Shown here: positions 43,462 through 54,777 of the stretch, piece by piece
Numbering within the stretch: position 1 is the stretch's first letter
Layout of the letters: the number at the start of each line of letters is the position of its first letter
Assembly: GCA_020746835.1 (NCBI GenBank)
Contig: JAGPNK010000012.1
Coordinates: 806,001-870,000, forward strand
Reading direction: 5' to 3'
DNA from: Stachybotrys elegans
Taxonomy: Eukaryota > Ascomycota > Sordariomycetes > Hypocreales > Stachybotryaceae
Length of the DNA stretch: 64,000 nt
Position numbers and translations under genes: made by a program
The notes under the pieces: model-generated
Database searches by the model: none
What the model saw: the letters and a program-made list of their open reading frames with translations, nothing else
What the model was told of the DNA's origin: nothing

Positions 43462-44481
43462 CGTGAAACAGGGATGCTGGGCGGGAAGTGGGATAACCGT
43501 GGAACTCTATAGATCAGGGACGCAATGTTTATAGAGTTGAATGCAGGTAGAAGTCAGCCACTGCGAGTACCCGAGAGAAAATGAAAAGATGGCCAATACG
43601 CCCGCCAAGCTATACTGGCCTGGGGTTCTTGGCTTGGGGTACGGATACTCCGTAGTTAACTACGAGATCCCCCCTTGCGTCATTAAGCGGGCCTTGATCC
43701 TTCCGACATAGCCACAAGCTGTGCCACGCTCACGTGCAGACATTGACAGAACTAATGGCGCATGATGACCATAGAAGGCTGCGCCATGCGGTGGTGTATC
43801 GTTGCTGGGCCAATCTTGATATCATCTTGATATGGAAATGGATTCACCAACGATGCCTCATTTGCACTCAAGTGTGATTCCCTACGGTAGTTGGTATGGT
43901 GCCAACTAACCTTGGCATCCGTAAGACACGTAAAGGGAGTCTATTGGGAAGGGCCCTGAACGGAAAGAATAGCAAAGATGAAGAAATTTAGAGGATAAAG
44001 CAAAAAGAGAAGAAAAGGACAAGAATGAAGAAAGGGGAATCGCCAAGAAACTATCGTAAGGTAGTCAAATCAGTGTCAGCAGATGTCATCTGATAAATTT
44101 GGTTTCAGCGGGAAATGAAACAAAACTATGGATACCCCGAACCACCCCTCCAGAACCGCAAGGTTCGGACGGTAATGCAAAACCATGTATCGCTTGGACG
44201 TAAACGGCCAAGGTTTCTATTAGTGGTCCGGTTGTTATATCGAAAACGTGGATTGAGAGCAGCTGCCCTCCTTTCGCTGCCAAGCTTGCGTCACGGTCCA
44301 CCATCTTTCGACATTCAGGCTCCAGACACGGAGAATTGACCACTTTGCGCGGGGAGGTGTGATAATGCCGAAACTGTAAATTAACCTGCTGCGCCAAGAC
44401 TGGAGATTTGTGGCAACGGGGGTGATGCAGACCATGGGTGTGGATATGAGACGTTGGGTGAAATGTTCCGACTCTTTATCT
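43462..44481. other. Long intergenic stretch with a short palindrome
   Basis: No gene seen. A perfect 14 bp palindrome CGTAGTTAACTACG lies at 43651-43664; its flank shares TACTCCGTAGTTAA with 8215-8228. Purine-rich at 43960-44040. Confidence 0.45.
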
Positions 44482-44489
44482 TATATAAA
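44482..44489 (+). promoter_or_regulatory. TATA box of the Egh16-like gene
   Basis: TATATAAA 133 bp upstream of the ATG at 44622, a fitting distance for a fungal core promoter. Confidence 0.5.
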
Positions 44490-44621
44490 CGCTTCCTCCT
44501 CATCTGCATGGTCTTCTGCATCCTCTGTTGCAAATACGCAAAGTCTGTCTCTGGTTAGGCAGCATTCTTCTTTTCTTTCATACCGCGAGCTGTGCTTGCT
44601 CTTTTCTCTACTCTTTTCATC

Positions 44622-45646
44622 ATGTGTCTTTACCACATCGCGACATTTGCCACAATGGCAGCACTCGTGCACGGTCACGGCGTAATTCTGAATGCTCAAG
44701 GCATCACTGGCTCACCGGCAAGCGTGGGATTTGGAGGTACAACCCGGAATCTTCCCCTTAACATGTTCATGGCTGCTAACAAATGCAAGTGGATGAAGCC
44801 ATCGCCAGAAACTGCACGCTCATAGCCCCATGTCAGCTCGACACAACCATCATCCGAGAGACTGAGATTGAGGCCAACATTGTCAACCTATGCGGCCGAA
44901 CGCAACTCCTGGGAAACATCGACATTGCCATACATACCGAGGACGCACTGGCGGCACAGAGGGTCACACAAGTCACGGCAGGAAGCGAGATACAGATCAC
45001 GATTCACCAGGTCAATGCGGATGGAGCAGGCCCCTACGCCTGCGATATCGACGAGGGGAGCAACTCGAGTATTATGGAGAAGCAGCTTGTGATGCTAAGT
45101 AACGTGCCCGGGATCAACGGTCTCTCCCAGACAGTAACACAGGATTTCAACATCACGGCCAAGCTACCAGACGATGTTCGGTGTACAGGCGGCTCGACCG
45201 GAAACATATGCACAGTACGATGCCGCAATAACGCCATCGCGGGTCCATTTGGTGGCTGCTTCCCCATCCAACAAGTCGATGTCCAGCCGACGACCAACAC
45301 ACCACAGAATATCCCCAGCTTCAAGGATCTCCCTGGAGTTTTGAAGCAAGTCGAGGGAAATCTCCGTGACCTGGATGCAGCTATCCAGGCTCTGGCCCGA
45401 GAAGGAACCCAGGAAGTCAAGGACAACCAGGAGGCAGGTAACGCACTGCTTAGAGCCAGCGCCATCTCTCGACAATACCCAACCATGACGCAATTGGTCC
45501 CGCCAGTTGCGACAACATTGGTGACTTCAGTAGCAACTTCTTTCAACACTACGCCTTTAACCACAGCGCAGCCCACATCCCAGCCGACCGAAGGTCTGAA
45601 GCCGTCTCTATCCTTCCCCTTGGTGCCACGGAGCTTCATTGCTTGA
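44622..45646 (+). CDS. Egh16/GAS1-like secreted protein, 323 aa, two exons
   Basis: Exon 1 44622-44736, intron 44737-44789, exon 2 44790-45646. A signal peptide (MCLYHIATFATMAALVHG) precedes a mature start HGVILNAQGITGSPASVGFG. The spliced product continues VDEAIARNCT, CQLDTTIIRETEIEANIVN, CGRTQLLGNIDIAIHTEDAL, QITIHQVNADGAGPYACDID and TGNICTVRCRN, the pattern of the Egh16 family, first known from powdery mildew and from the appressorial GAS1/GAS2 proteins of the rice blast fungus. The last 110 residues are Thr/Pro/Gln-rich and variable. The exact biochemical role of the family is unsettled; in plant- and insect-associated fungi it is expressed during infection. Confidence 0.88.
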
Positions 45647-45736
45647 TGAATTGGTGGCCACGAATCCCATCACCGGTTACGCTAAGATGTGAGAGGATGA
45701 TAGTAAAAATAAATACAATATGTTTTAACCATTGTT

Positions 45737-45870
45737 CTCTGACGATCCCTTCATTGTTTGACACTGTTCTTTGGTCCTGCGGGTAGCAAGGCCACTATTG
45801 TTCGCATATACTATTGTTCTTTTTTCCGCACTGGACGCACCTACTACATCATATATTTTAACTTGCTTTT
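45737..45870 (+). repeat. Dispersed repeat R1, copy B
   Basis: Matches the complement of 62402-62490 over about 120 bp, for example GGGTAGCAAGGC and ATATACTATTGTTC, with many C/T and G/A differences. The left part of the element is missing. Confidence 0.7.
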
Positions 45871-46604
45871 TTCCATACCCTAAATGTCCTTCTTAACTGA
45901 ACGTCTCTAATCCAATCCATCCCTAAGTTAATTTCCGAAGGAAAATTATCACCTCAATCATGCCATCGTTCCTAGCACTGCCACCATATATCGCCTAATA
46001 CTGAACCAGGTTGTATGTTGTGATTCTGTAGGTGGCACCGTCCTTATTTGAACACCCTAGACCCTACCAAAGGCATCTAAACCTGCTGGACACTTAACCC
46101 CCGGAAGTCCTATGTCTGGAGCCTTTTTCTGGTTTCTTAGCTAGGCTATTACTGGATATAACTTCTGCGTATAGGGGCTAACTTATCAACTGTAGAACAA
46201 ATTCAAGCCTGCTGTTTTATCGCACTTAGAGGGATACAAAAATCTGCTTCTAACCTGTAAGCTACCAGAGTCGGTGTACCTATGTATCCCCGAAAGAATG
46301 CTCTCCCTACCAAAGTAATTTGTCAACATCCCTTCCGGATACGATACCTCGTCGGCTCCTTAAATGGCCAAGGCTACAAAGTTCATCATGTCACTCCCTT
46401 CTTTAGCCTTTGCCAGAATCGGGGTACACCGATATCAATAATCTCGAAATGTAGACGCCTTCATCCCTGCTGCATGGTCGAGAACGGTCTTGTGATGGTA
46501 AACGCTGTAACTCAAAAGCCCTGTCGCAAGGGGGATAAATGATAGCCAATGAAACTTTGCGTCACGCGATTTCTTTGCTATTTGTGTCACAACAGGGCGC
46601 ATAG

Positions 46605-46716
46605 CTCAATACCAAGCCAAGCCCCCGAGCACTTCAGCTCACCCAGCTGACTTGCTTAGACTCAATCACAAGCCAAGCCTCCGAGAACTTCAACTCGACT
46701 AGCCGATTTGCTTAGG
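46605..46716 (+). repeat. Tandem duplication, 56 bp unit, two copies
   Basis: Units 46605-46660 and 46661-46716 start with CTCAAT and share AAGCCAAGC, CCGAG and TTGCTTAG in register. Confidence 0.8.
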
Positions 46717-46881
46717 TTTTCACTAGGGCTTCACCACCGTCGGAAAACTTTCACAGGACGAAAGTATGCAGCGAGCAGCTCCAACTTTCTTATTTCTCTT
46801 TTTATTAGCCCGGCATGAGATTTCTGGCCCAAAAGAAATCTCTCTGCTACAATCCTGTCATCTCCGAGAAGGCTGATCGAA

Positions 46882-48216
46882 ATGGCAACAAGAAGAAGAG
46901 TTATTGTCCTGTGTGACGGTACCTGGTGCGGTCGAGAAACAAACACGAGGAGCAACATCAATTTCCTGTCGCGAATGATTGGGATCAATTTGGACATCTC
47001 AGCCCCCAGTCCTGTCGTCTACATGTCACCAACGCGCGATGTTCGTGCCGCATATTTCGATGGGGTCGGCTTGGGTGGCGATTTCATGAATTACCTCTGG
47101 AACGGCGCTTTTGCGACGAAGGCGAAACAGGAGTGCACTGACGTTTACAACTTCACCGTGCAGAACTTCGCTTGGGACGCTCATGTGCAAACGGAGGTGT
47201 GGATGTTCGGAATTAGCAGGGGTGCCTATATTGTTAGGTCAGTTGCCGGCATGATTAACAACTGCGGAATCATCAGAGACAGGACAAACACGGTGTTGAT
47301 CAGCGAGGTCTATGAGATTTACCGCCGCCCGCATGCTGTTAATCACCCTTCATCACCTGAGATGCAAAGGCTCAGAAATAGGGTCAGTTATGCGGTGCGG
47401 TCGCCAATCAAGTTCATGGGCATATTCGACACTGTTGGAAGTCGCGGAGTGCCGAGTCTTAATTACCATACCGGGTCTGGATTTGAGTGGCCTGAGTTCT
47501 ACGACAACTTGGTATCAACCGCTGTGGAGAAGGTCTATCATGCTGTGGCAATTCATGACCGGCTTTGGGCATTCCAACCATGCCTAGTTTCAAGGGATCC
47601 AAGACATGCCGGCGATCCAGCTCTTGCTGACCTTGAGATCCACCAAACATGGTTCCCGGGTTGCCATTATGACCTCGCCAGACAGGAATTCCAGTTCCTC
47701 CGAGAAAGAGGCACGATGCTGGAGAGCGTATTGTTTGCTATTCTCAGTCCATTCAGTAACATGGTCAAACCCAACAAGAAGCTCGCAGACCTGGTCCTGT
47801 TGTGGATGCTTAGAGGCATAAATGCTAATGGAGGTGGAGCCATTATCCGTAACATCGGCACAGAAATAAGCAACATCCAGCGACGCGTACCTACGGCGGA
47901 TAACGGGTCTGGCGACGTCTATGACAACATCCTCAGCTACATTCCTGGGGGCAGGCTTTTCTCCCGTCCGATCGCCTGGTGGAAGAACCAAAACAAGACC
48001 ATATACGCTATCCTGTTCGAGCCACAGGAGAGGGTGATACCCCACCCGGGCATCAGTAATGGGAGTGTTTCTCATGTGTGGAATGAAACCTATAACTATA
48101 AGGCTGCCGACCCCAGCCTTGGAGGGGATATCATTGAAACAATTGCTGACGTCCGACCTCCGCGATATCGGTCGAAGACGTACGATAACTATGTTGTATA
48201 CATAGCGGCAATTTAA
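46882..48216 (+). CDS. DUF2235 alpha/beta-hydrolase (Tle1-like phospholipase fold), 444 aa
   Basis: Single exon, ATG at 46882. Starts RRRVIVLCDGTWCGRE, the first strand and oxyanion region of DUF2235, followed by NFLSRMI, YFDGVGLGG, the nucleophile Ser112 in MFGISRGAYIVRS (GxSxG), IKFMGIFDTVGSRGVP and IHQTWFPGCHYDLAR (catalytic His region). Bacterial relatives are type VI secretion lipases; in fungi the domain is common and often lies near or fused to NLR and HET proteins. It is followed in the same direction by a HET-domain gene, 628 bp away. Confidence 0.9.
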   Translation: MATRRRVIVLCDGTWCGRETNTRSNINFLSRMIGINLDISAPSPVVYMSPTRDVRAAYFDGVGLGGDFMNYLWNGAFATKAKQECTDVYNFTVQNFAWDAHVQTEVWMFGISRGAYIVRSVAGMINNCGIIRDRTNTVLISEVYEIYRRPHAVNHPSSPEMQRLRNRVSYAVRSPIKFMGIFDTVGSRGVPSLNYHTGSGFEWPEFYDNLVSTAVEKVYHAVAIHDRLWAFQPCLVSRDPRHAGDPALADLEIHQTWFPGCHYDLARQEFQFLRERGTMLESVLFAILSPFSNMVKPNKKLADLVLLWMLRGINANGGGAIIRNIGTEISNIQRRVPTADNGSGDVYDNILSYIPGGRLFSRPIAWWKNQNKTIYAILFEPQERVIPHPGISNGSVSHVWNETYNYKAADPSLGGDIIETIADVRPPRYRSKTYDNYVVYIAAI

Positions 48217-48844
48217 CTGCTACGGCACCACAATAGTGTCGGATTTTCGGGTTGTGCTAGGGTATATATTCGAGGCAAGAGATGTAGGCAGAAATTTATG
48301 TATCTCTATTATATACTTTATTGTAGTGTTTTGCTGCTTGTATTCTGAGCCTACTGCTCCTGCCTACACTGAACCGGCGTCCAGTTCAACAGCAACCTGA
48401 GGTGGCCAACGGAGCGACTATGACACCTTTACGTACAGTAAGTAGCTTTGCAACCCAGATATCGTCAGCGCTGGGGTGGGCAATAGTGACCTGTGCCCGG
48501 GGCTGGAAATTACAGCGCCACCATGCTGGTCTTCAATGTTGCGAGAGGCAAGGCCAGCACTGCCTCCAGGACCCTGGGATTGTGCGGCTAATAACGGAGT
48601 TTGAGCCGATCCCCCGTTGCCTCCCCTGCGCCGACTTGTCGTGGGGCTGCCTTGGGCTATTTCTACTAAAGCCATCTAATCCTGCGCGACACTCAGCCCC
48701 AGTAGTTCCAAGATCCGTATGTAAATGTTGGTCAGCTGACTGGCAACGAATATACTACCTTCCCCGTCGCGAACACCGTCCCCTCACAGGCACCCTTAAA
48801 AGCCTCCGAGGTGCTGCCTTCGCGTCACTCGTACTACCACCCCA
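48217..48844. other. Intergenic between DUF2235 and HET genes
   Basis: No gene seen; the promoter of the HET-domain gene should lie here. Confidence 0.5.
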
Positions 48845-51100
48845 ATGAATCCGAGTTTCCCATACAAACCCCTCCCAAAGGGCGGGGACGAGATTCGTCT
48901 CCTCACTTTATTGCCGACCCGCACAACTATTAATTTCGCAGGCGTGGTCCAAGACCTCATTGAGTGCCAGATCGACCACTACTCCCTGAAAGACTACTTC
49001 CCTCCGTACAAGACTTGGTTCGACAAGACCGACCGCAGTCCAAAGTTGCGGTCGAAGGCATGGGCTGACTACGTGGAGGGATGGGCAGAGAGAAACGTAC
49101 CGACCGAGATCCAAAAAGAGGCGGCGAAGTCGGTCCGCAATCGTTTCCGATGGGGCGACTACTGGGCTCTCAGTTACGTATGGGGTGATCCGTTGGAGAG
49201 GAAGATGATCCTGCTGAACGGAACCTCGTTCACTGTCACATTGAACCTGTATCAGGCACTGCACCGGCTGGTCCAGGAACCACAGCATGTTGTCGACGGG
49301 GCGAAGCTGTGGGTCGATGCCATATGCATTAACCAGTGCGACTTGGCTGAACGGGAATCTGAAGTTGCCAGGATGGGCGATATCTACTCTCTCGCCTGTG
49401 GTGTCGACGTGTGGCTCGGTCTGCCGCCCTCGGACTATGCCCAGCCGCTCCAGGCCTGGCAGGAGCACTATGCCAGAGATGGCGACAAGGGGCCAGAAGG
49501 ACTCCTCTGTACTGACGTCAGCGCCGCTGGCGCCATTATTCACACCATTGTCCGGCTCTCGTTTGAACCATATTGGGAACGTGTCTGGGTTATACAAGAG
49601 TTGGCCCTGGCATCTCTCCAATCCATCTTCTTCTACGGAGATGTCAAACTCAGCTTGTACGAAATGTACAGCATGATCCGCTTTGCTGGCATGTACGGCA
49701 ACTGGGACGGGCACTACGCCTCAGGTGATAGCATCAAGATATCCTATTCGTTATCAGCTCAGGCATCCCTTCGCAGGGCCTCCGAACTCGTTACCCGGGC
49801 AATCGTACCGTCAACTACTGGACTAACCTCCACCAAGGAGAGATTGGATCCGTTGGTCGATTGCCGAGAATTACTGTCCCTTGTGGCTGGCGGGAAAGCC
49901 ACTGACCTCCGAGACAAGGCGTACGGTATTCGAGCCCTGCTGCCATCTGGTGTCTCTGATCGTATTCTGCCAGACTACTCAATGGCAAAAGAGGCTGTCT
50001 GGAGCAAGTTCAGCAGGGCCATCATCGAAAAAGCCGAGAACCTCAACATACTTGCATCGACCAAGATGGAAGTGTCTGACGCCTTACCCTCGTGGGTTCT
50101 TAACCTAGACTCAATTCGAGATGGCAGCTTCAGAGACTGTCGTGCCAGCGGGTCCATAAAAGCCCAGTTCAAATTTTCAGATGACAGCACGCTCATCCAC
50201 TGCCAGGGACTGCTTGTCGATAGGGTAACGTCTGTTGGTGCGACGGTCAAGATGGACACTCAGATGAGACAAGGAACCACTGTCAAGTTCGACTTTCCAC
50301 ATATTCTATGGCAATCTGTAGAGTCCGAAAACCGGGAGCACGTTGATATTGATGACAATACCCGTCTCAGCATGCTGCAGGTGCTGATGGGCGACCCATC
50401 CCTGACGCTTGAGGACCTCGACGGACCGACCATATTTGACCTTCCAATTATTGATATCATGTCCATCTTGGAGCGGCTAAATTCGAGTCTCATTATGGGC
50501 GAGGGCACTGGTGAGTACCAGGGAAATTATCTCCGGCGCAAGATCCTGGAAGATGATGAGAAGGATGCGGCTGATTCAACCGGTTCGGGGTCTGGTGGAC
50601 AAGAAAAGAAGCTAGGACAAGGGCACGCCCACCTGTCTGAAGAAGACAGTGTGACCCCTGATGAAGCGGCGCAGGAATGGCTCGCTTACACCGTGGAGTA
50701 CTGGCGACACCTGGCCATGTTCTTCATGTGGCGCCGCGCAAACGCGGGTTTCAAAATTGGGGAGTACGAACTGGCTGACTTCTTTCATTGGTCCTCAAAA
50801 CGGCCGCCCCGGGACAAGGAAGGATTTGCCGGACTGGTCGAGCGCGCGGGCATTGTCAGCAGCCCTAAGACGCTTGTCATGACGAAGGAGGGGCGCATCG
50901 GTATTGCCGCCGCCCCGGTACGACCGGGGGATAGTATTTACGTAGTCATGGGGTGCGACTGGCCCCTCGCGATGCGAGCCAAGGAGAGTGGCCTGGAAAT
51001 TCTGGGAAACTGCTTCGTGGACGGGTTGATGCATGGCGATGCTGTGTCGGGGATAGCTGCAGCTGATCGGGACAACCTTGACTGGTTGACCATTCATTAG
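48845..51100 (+). CDS. HET (heterokaryon incompatibility) domain protein, 751 aa
   Basis: Single exon, ATG at 48845. HET domain at residues about 105-260: YWALSYVWGDPLERK, LWVDAICINQCDLAERESEV, MGDIYSLACGVDVWLG and PYWERVWVIQELALA. The domain triggers cell death on recognition in several fungal incompatibility and NLR-like systems, and some relate it to TIR domains. The remaining 490 residues are typical of HET-only proteins (RDKAYGIRALL) with no NACHT or WD repeats. It sits behind a DUF2235 hydrolase in the same orientation. Confidence 0.9.
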   Translation: MNPSFPYKPLPKGGDEIRLLTLLPTRTTINFAGVVQDLIECQIDHYSLKDYFPPYKTWFDKTDRSPKLRSKAWADYVEGWAERNVPTEIQKEAAKSVRNRFRWGDYWALSYVWGDPLERKMILLNGTSFTVTLNLYQALHRLVQEPQHVVDGAKLWVDAICINQCDLAERESEVARMGDIYSLACGVDVWLGLPPSDYAQPLQAWQEHYARDGDKGPEGLLCTDVSAAGAIIHTIVRLSFEPYWERVWVIQELALASLQSIFFYGDVKLSLYEMYSMIRFAGMYGNWDGHYASGDSIKISYSLSAQASLRRASELVTRAIVPSTTGLTSTKERLDPLVDCRELLSLVAGGKATDLRDKAYGIRALLPSGVSDRILPDYSMAKEAVWSKFSRAIIEKAENLNILASTKMEVSDALPSWVLNLDSIRDGSFRDCRASGSIKAQFKFSDDSTLIHCQGLLVDRVTSVGATVKMDTQMRQGTTVKFDFPHILWQSVESENREHVDIDDNTRLSMLQVLMGDPSLTLEDLDGPTIFDLPIIDIMSILERLNSSLIMGEGTGEYQGNYLRRKILEDDEKDAADSTGSGSGGQEKKLGQGHAHLSEEDSVTPDEAAQEWLAYTVEYWRHLAMFFMWRRANAGFKIGEYELADFFHWSSKRPPRDKEGFAGLVERAGIVSSPKTLVMTKEGRIGIAAAPVRPGDSIYVVMGCDWPLAMRAKESGLEILGNCFVDGLMHGDAVSGIAAADRDNLDWLTIH

Positions 51101-51378
51101 TCGCTGGACATGCTGGATTAAGTCTCGAGCTGGCATGACTGAACCCTGAAACGACTTCCAAGTACTTGTACAGGATGCAGGGCTATAGCAAGGGATGATG
51201 ACAAGTCGGCGGAGGATCTATTGCTAGAGGCAGAAGCTTACCAAACGGGTAATATTTAGGGCAGCATTTACGAATTAAGAGGCTGCAATACGATAGTCAA
51301 CATAGTCACTGCAATTACTGTCCCAATGAGTTAACATAGTCGATTGGACCTCTCACATCTCTTAAATACTCATGTCCA

Positions 51379-52523
51379 CTAGTGACCTCTCAGCCTTTCT
51401 GATGAAGTTTCAAACCCGTGATCCTCTTCATCCATTGTGTCCAGATACTCCTCCTTCTCCCTACTCGGTACCTGTCCAATAGTCTTCAATGCGCTCTTTT
51501 GGCTCACATCACTGGTACTCTGATCACTTCCTGTCGCCTTGGTCGTCTTCAACAATCGCGTCCACTCGATGACAGACGGTGCAAACCGGGAAGCTAAAGG
51601 TCTGAGGTAGACTAGGCACGCGCAGATAATTCCACAATTTACCTCAATGTATGACCATATGAGTGGCGAAGCGTTGTTCCCTGTACAAATTTGGTCAGCA
51701 ATTGCAGCGCAGCAACGTCCAAAGTCAACGCACAAGTTGGGTCTCCGGTAATGCAAGCCAGATAAAGTGTATGCAGACGCAGGATTCCCGTTATGCAGAC
51801 AAAGCCACCAATAGCAAAGACTGTGATGATGGAAATGCGCTGCTTAAGTGATCGGTGGATGTTCCAAAGAAGAGGTACCGGAATAAGATAGATGACGATG
51901 TCTTGGAAGATGTGCAGGCCAGCGTTTGCCACAAACAAGGCAGTTTGGTCCAGACATGTGCCGGGGAGGTCAGTGTACCAGGCCTTCTCGATGGGATTGC
52001 ACTGGAAGATCCCAGCCAGGGTGCAGCTGACTTCCGTCAGCGCGACAAACCAGATGAGCACCCAGAAGACGGCCTTCCACGTGGGTTGCGGAAATAGTCG
52101 AATGTATAGTAGAAGGATGGAGATCTTTGTTGCACCGATTGCAATGTAATATATGAACTGCTTGAAGAAGAAGAGTTGCAATGATACCGAAATGTCAGTC
52201 CCAGCGGCTAGGTCTGATTCGTGAAGGCCGAGTCCGTGTTGGACCTCTGGTGAGAAGCATTAGTATCTGCATAACATGTAGTTGGCATGAGACTTACGAA
52301 GGCATAGGTCAACGGCAAAAGCCAACGTAAACAGCCAAGCCACAAGAATAGTCCAATCTTCGGCTCCCAGACGAATCTTCTGGATGCAAGATCTGGTGTA
52401 GAGTCGCAGTCCCAGTATCAATGTCGCAACGACAATCATCACGGCAGTGATGATTATTATTTCGTCGGCCCGCGACTCTCTTGGTGCAGGAAGCTCCTGG
52501 CTGTCCACGTCATTTGTCGACAT
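51379..52523 (-). CDS. Rhodopsin-domain (Pth11-like) seven-TM membrane protein, 346 aa, three exons
   Basis: Exons 52523-52298, 52246-51734, 51680-51379. Seven hydrophobic segments, among them IIIITAVMIVVATLILGLRL, ILVAWLFTLAFAVDLCL, AVFWVLIWFVALTEVSCTLA and IVIYLIPVPLLWN. Family motifs: LGAEDWTILVAW, FIYYIAIGATKISILLLYIR, FQCNPIEKAW, DPTWNNASPLIWSYIEVNCG (restored by splicing) and IICACLVYLRPL. Members are fungal plasma-membrane proteins, some acting as G-protein-coupled sensors of surface cues. The tail is hydrophilic. There is no CFEM domain at the N-terminus. Confidence 0.85.
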
Positions 52524-53938
52524 TGTGTGTTGCAGTTGTCGTCGCCTTAATCACTTACGTGATGAATGGAAGCCAGCTGAACGGCAATCGGTAAGCTTTA
52601 GTAGTAGCAGGTCCATTTTGCCGCCTACGTTCTAAACGAGCCCCCGGTAAGGCTGAGGCAGATTTAAACGAGAAAATGTTTGAGCCAAGGAAAACGCATT
52701 GTAACCCTGCTGTCCCTTCATCTCATGTACCACACGTGGGGGCAGGGCTGCGGCGCGGCATGGCACATGCAACAAGCAAGGAGACTCTGGTCATGGAACT
52801 AAACAAACAAGGTAGGTGGCACCATATTATTGGGAGTTTTTTATCCCCTCTGTTTCAGTTAGCTGCCGCTTACGTGTTTGACCTTTCAGCAGCGACTGTT
52901 GTAGGCAACTCGAGTGGAATCTCACATTGCTGACATCCATCCACAAGAGTACAAATTTCAGCTATTACATGAAGGCAAGAGAAACACGCCCCTGGTGATT
53001 GGATGCCTCGATCATTTTTGTTGACTTTTATGATATACAGCGAATTAAAGGCAGGCAGGATGTCGGTAAATGTTGAAGAGAACTCATAATCAGTATCCAT
53101 AATCATGACATCGGCAACCTTTACATAATGATTCATGCAAACAACCCACACCACTTGTGTATGCGTGCTGCGAGAGGGGCACGGATAGCACCGTAATCAT
53201 GCATGACGGTAGAAGTAAAAAATAAACGAAAATGAGGAATTAAGAGCTTATGGCAGGCAATACCCATTTACCCAATTATTTGATTCCGAGACAGACATAG
53301 ATGAGCAATATTCAGGTTCGATCGAGATGGGCTCAACTCTTTTCCGCCTTCTTACCAGCCTTGAGGGAGTATGGTCTGGTTGACTTCATTGTTTAAAAGG
53401 TCATCTCGGCAAAGACTTGAGTCGTGGAAGGCTATAAAATTCATCGGCTTTCGTCAAAATGAACCAATTGTAAACCAACCTGTCAGTAATCGAAACTTCG
53501 GCCACGTTAAACCAAATAATACACACTCTACCCATTCTCACAGACTCACACGCTAGTAATACTCATTGGGTTACGGCACCAAGGGCGAATGGCCCCATTG
53601 ACAGGAATAGGAGTAACCTCAGCAACCGACAAGAGGGGTAAAGACAAAATACACAATCATATGGCTGCTCCGATGAGTAGCCAATTGATTATTCCACTAA
53701 ATTTCAGGAGACTTGTGCCATTAAGCTAGAAAAATGAGCCTTACTAGGGTAGTTGGCAATGGCTGACTTGCGAGGTCAACATTTGCATTCCTTGTTGATT
53801 TTTCGATTTCTCGAGTTGTGCTCCAAAGCAAAAAGAAATGTAGAGCCGGAGAGGGGGCTGCGGTCAGCCCGAGGGGGCGGGAAATGATTGGCCACGGTGT
53901 CCTCTGGTTATCGTCACTGCTTTGAAAATCCTATGGTG
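52524..53938. other. Long intergenic stretch, gene-poor
   Basis: 1.4 kb without a supported gene. The part from about 53600 is copy 1 of a segmental duplication whose second copy starts near 55870. Confidence 0.5.
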
Positions 53939-53946
53939 TATAAATA
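53939..53946 (+). promoter_or_regulatory. TATA box of the broken TIL gene
   Basis: TATAAATA, 60 bp upstream of the ATG at 54006. Confidence 0.45.
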
Positions 53947-54005
53947 GTTACACTGCCTTGGGCGCTGGCCTTGGTGCAGCATCTTCCTAGCCCATGTAAA
54001 GAAGA

Positions 54006-54449
54006 ATGAATACAAAATCTCAGATGGGGCGCATTATTGGACTCTTTCTGTTAGTTGTTTGTATGGTCATGATAAACCCACAGCTCTACTCCAAGATTTC
54101 CCAGGTGTTCCAAAAGAAGCCACCCCAGGCCAAGACTCGCCCGGGTTACCGAGAGTGGCGAGAGGAGCCAAGATGCCTTGTAAGTTAAATTCCGAGCTAT
54201 ATGCCTTGGTACGGTTCGTTAATATAATTTCTAAAGCAACCAAACGCCCTTTGGCTCGAGTGTGGCACGCCTTGTCACCCAACATGCAAGGAGCCGAACC
54301 CTCAGATTTGTGCGGCAGTATGTGTAGAGGGTGCCAGTGTGCGAAAGGGTTCGTGCTTAACGATGTGGGTTTACCGCAATTCAATATAGATTGGAAACTC
54401 TAATATATGTCCTTAGGATGGACTGTGCATTACGGTGGACCAGTGTTAG
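54006..54449 (+). pseudogene. TIL-domain secreted protease-inhibitor gene with a one-base deletion
   Basis: Three exons mirror the intact paralogue at 56803: 54006-54179, 54237-54364, 54417-54449. Exon 1 gives a hydrophobic leader (GRIIGLFLLVVCMVMINPQ) and ends EEPRCL; exon 2 gives NALWLECGTPCHPTCKEPNP and ICAAVCVEG; exon 3 gives DGLCITVDQC. In exon 2 one base is missing compared with the paralogue, just after the VCVE codons (near 54328-54331), so the frame leaves CQCAKGFVLND and stops early. The Cys pattern of the trypsin-inhibitor-like domain is lost in the actual frame. A sequencing error is possible, since splice sites and the last exon are intact. Confidence 0.75.
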
Positions 54450-54777
54450 ATTGAACAGCTTGAGGTCAGTTAGGCACACGATATAGGATGTCCTGTTTGT
54501 GTGCCCCAATGAGATATAGACCAGCAACTTCGAGAAGGACCTGGAGATAAAGATGATATCAAATCAATAGGCAACACTTGGCAAGAAAATTTGATCGAGA
54601 AAAGCTTGAGGCGCTAGGAGCACCACATCCGAGTCTTTTGTTACATAAAACCTATCAGGGTTGTCCGCTTCGGTATAAAGTACAAGAACTGAGTGTTAGT
54701 TACGGGGAGCTCTTTCATTGTTTATGATTCAAAGAGTTAGTGTCTTGTTTGAGCATACTTAATATCACACTATACGC

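Larger units (their letters stand above)
45647..46881. other. AT-rich intergenic stretch with repeats
   Basis: 1.2 kb without a gene. Contains R1 copy B and a 56 bp tandem duplication at 46605-46716. Confidence 0.5.
53600..54450 (+). repeat. Segmental duplication, copy 1
   Basis: Upstream DNA and the TIL-type gene at 54006-54449 correspond in order to 55870-57190. Matching pieces include CACAGGAATA, ATGGCTGCTCCGATGAGT versus ATGGTTACACCGATGAGT, AATGAGCC and the stretch from CCAAAG to a G-rich end. Confidence 0.6.
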
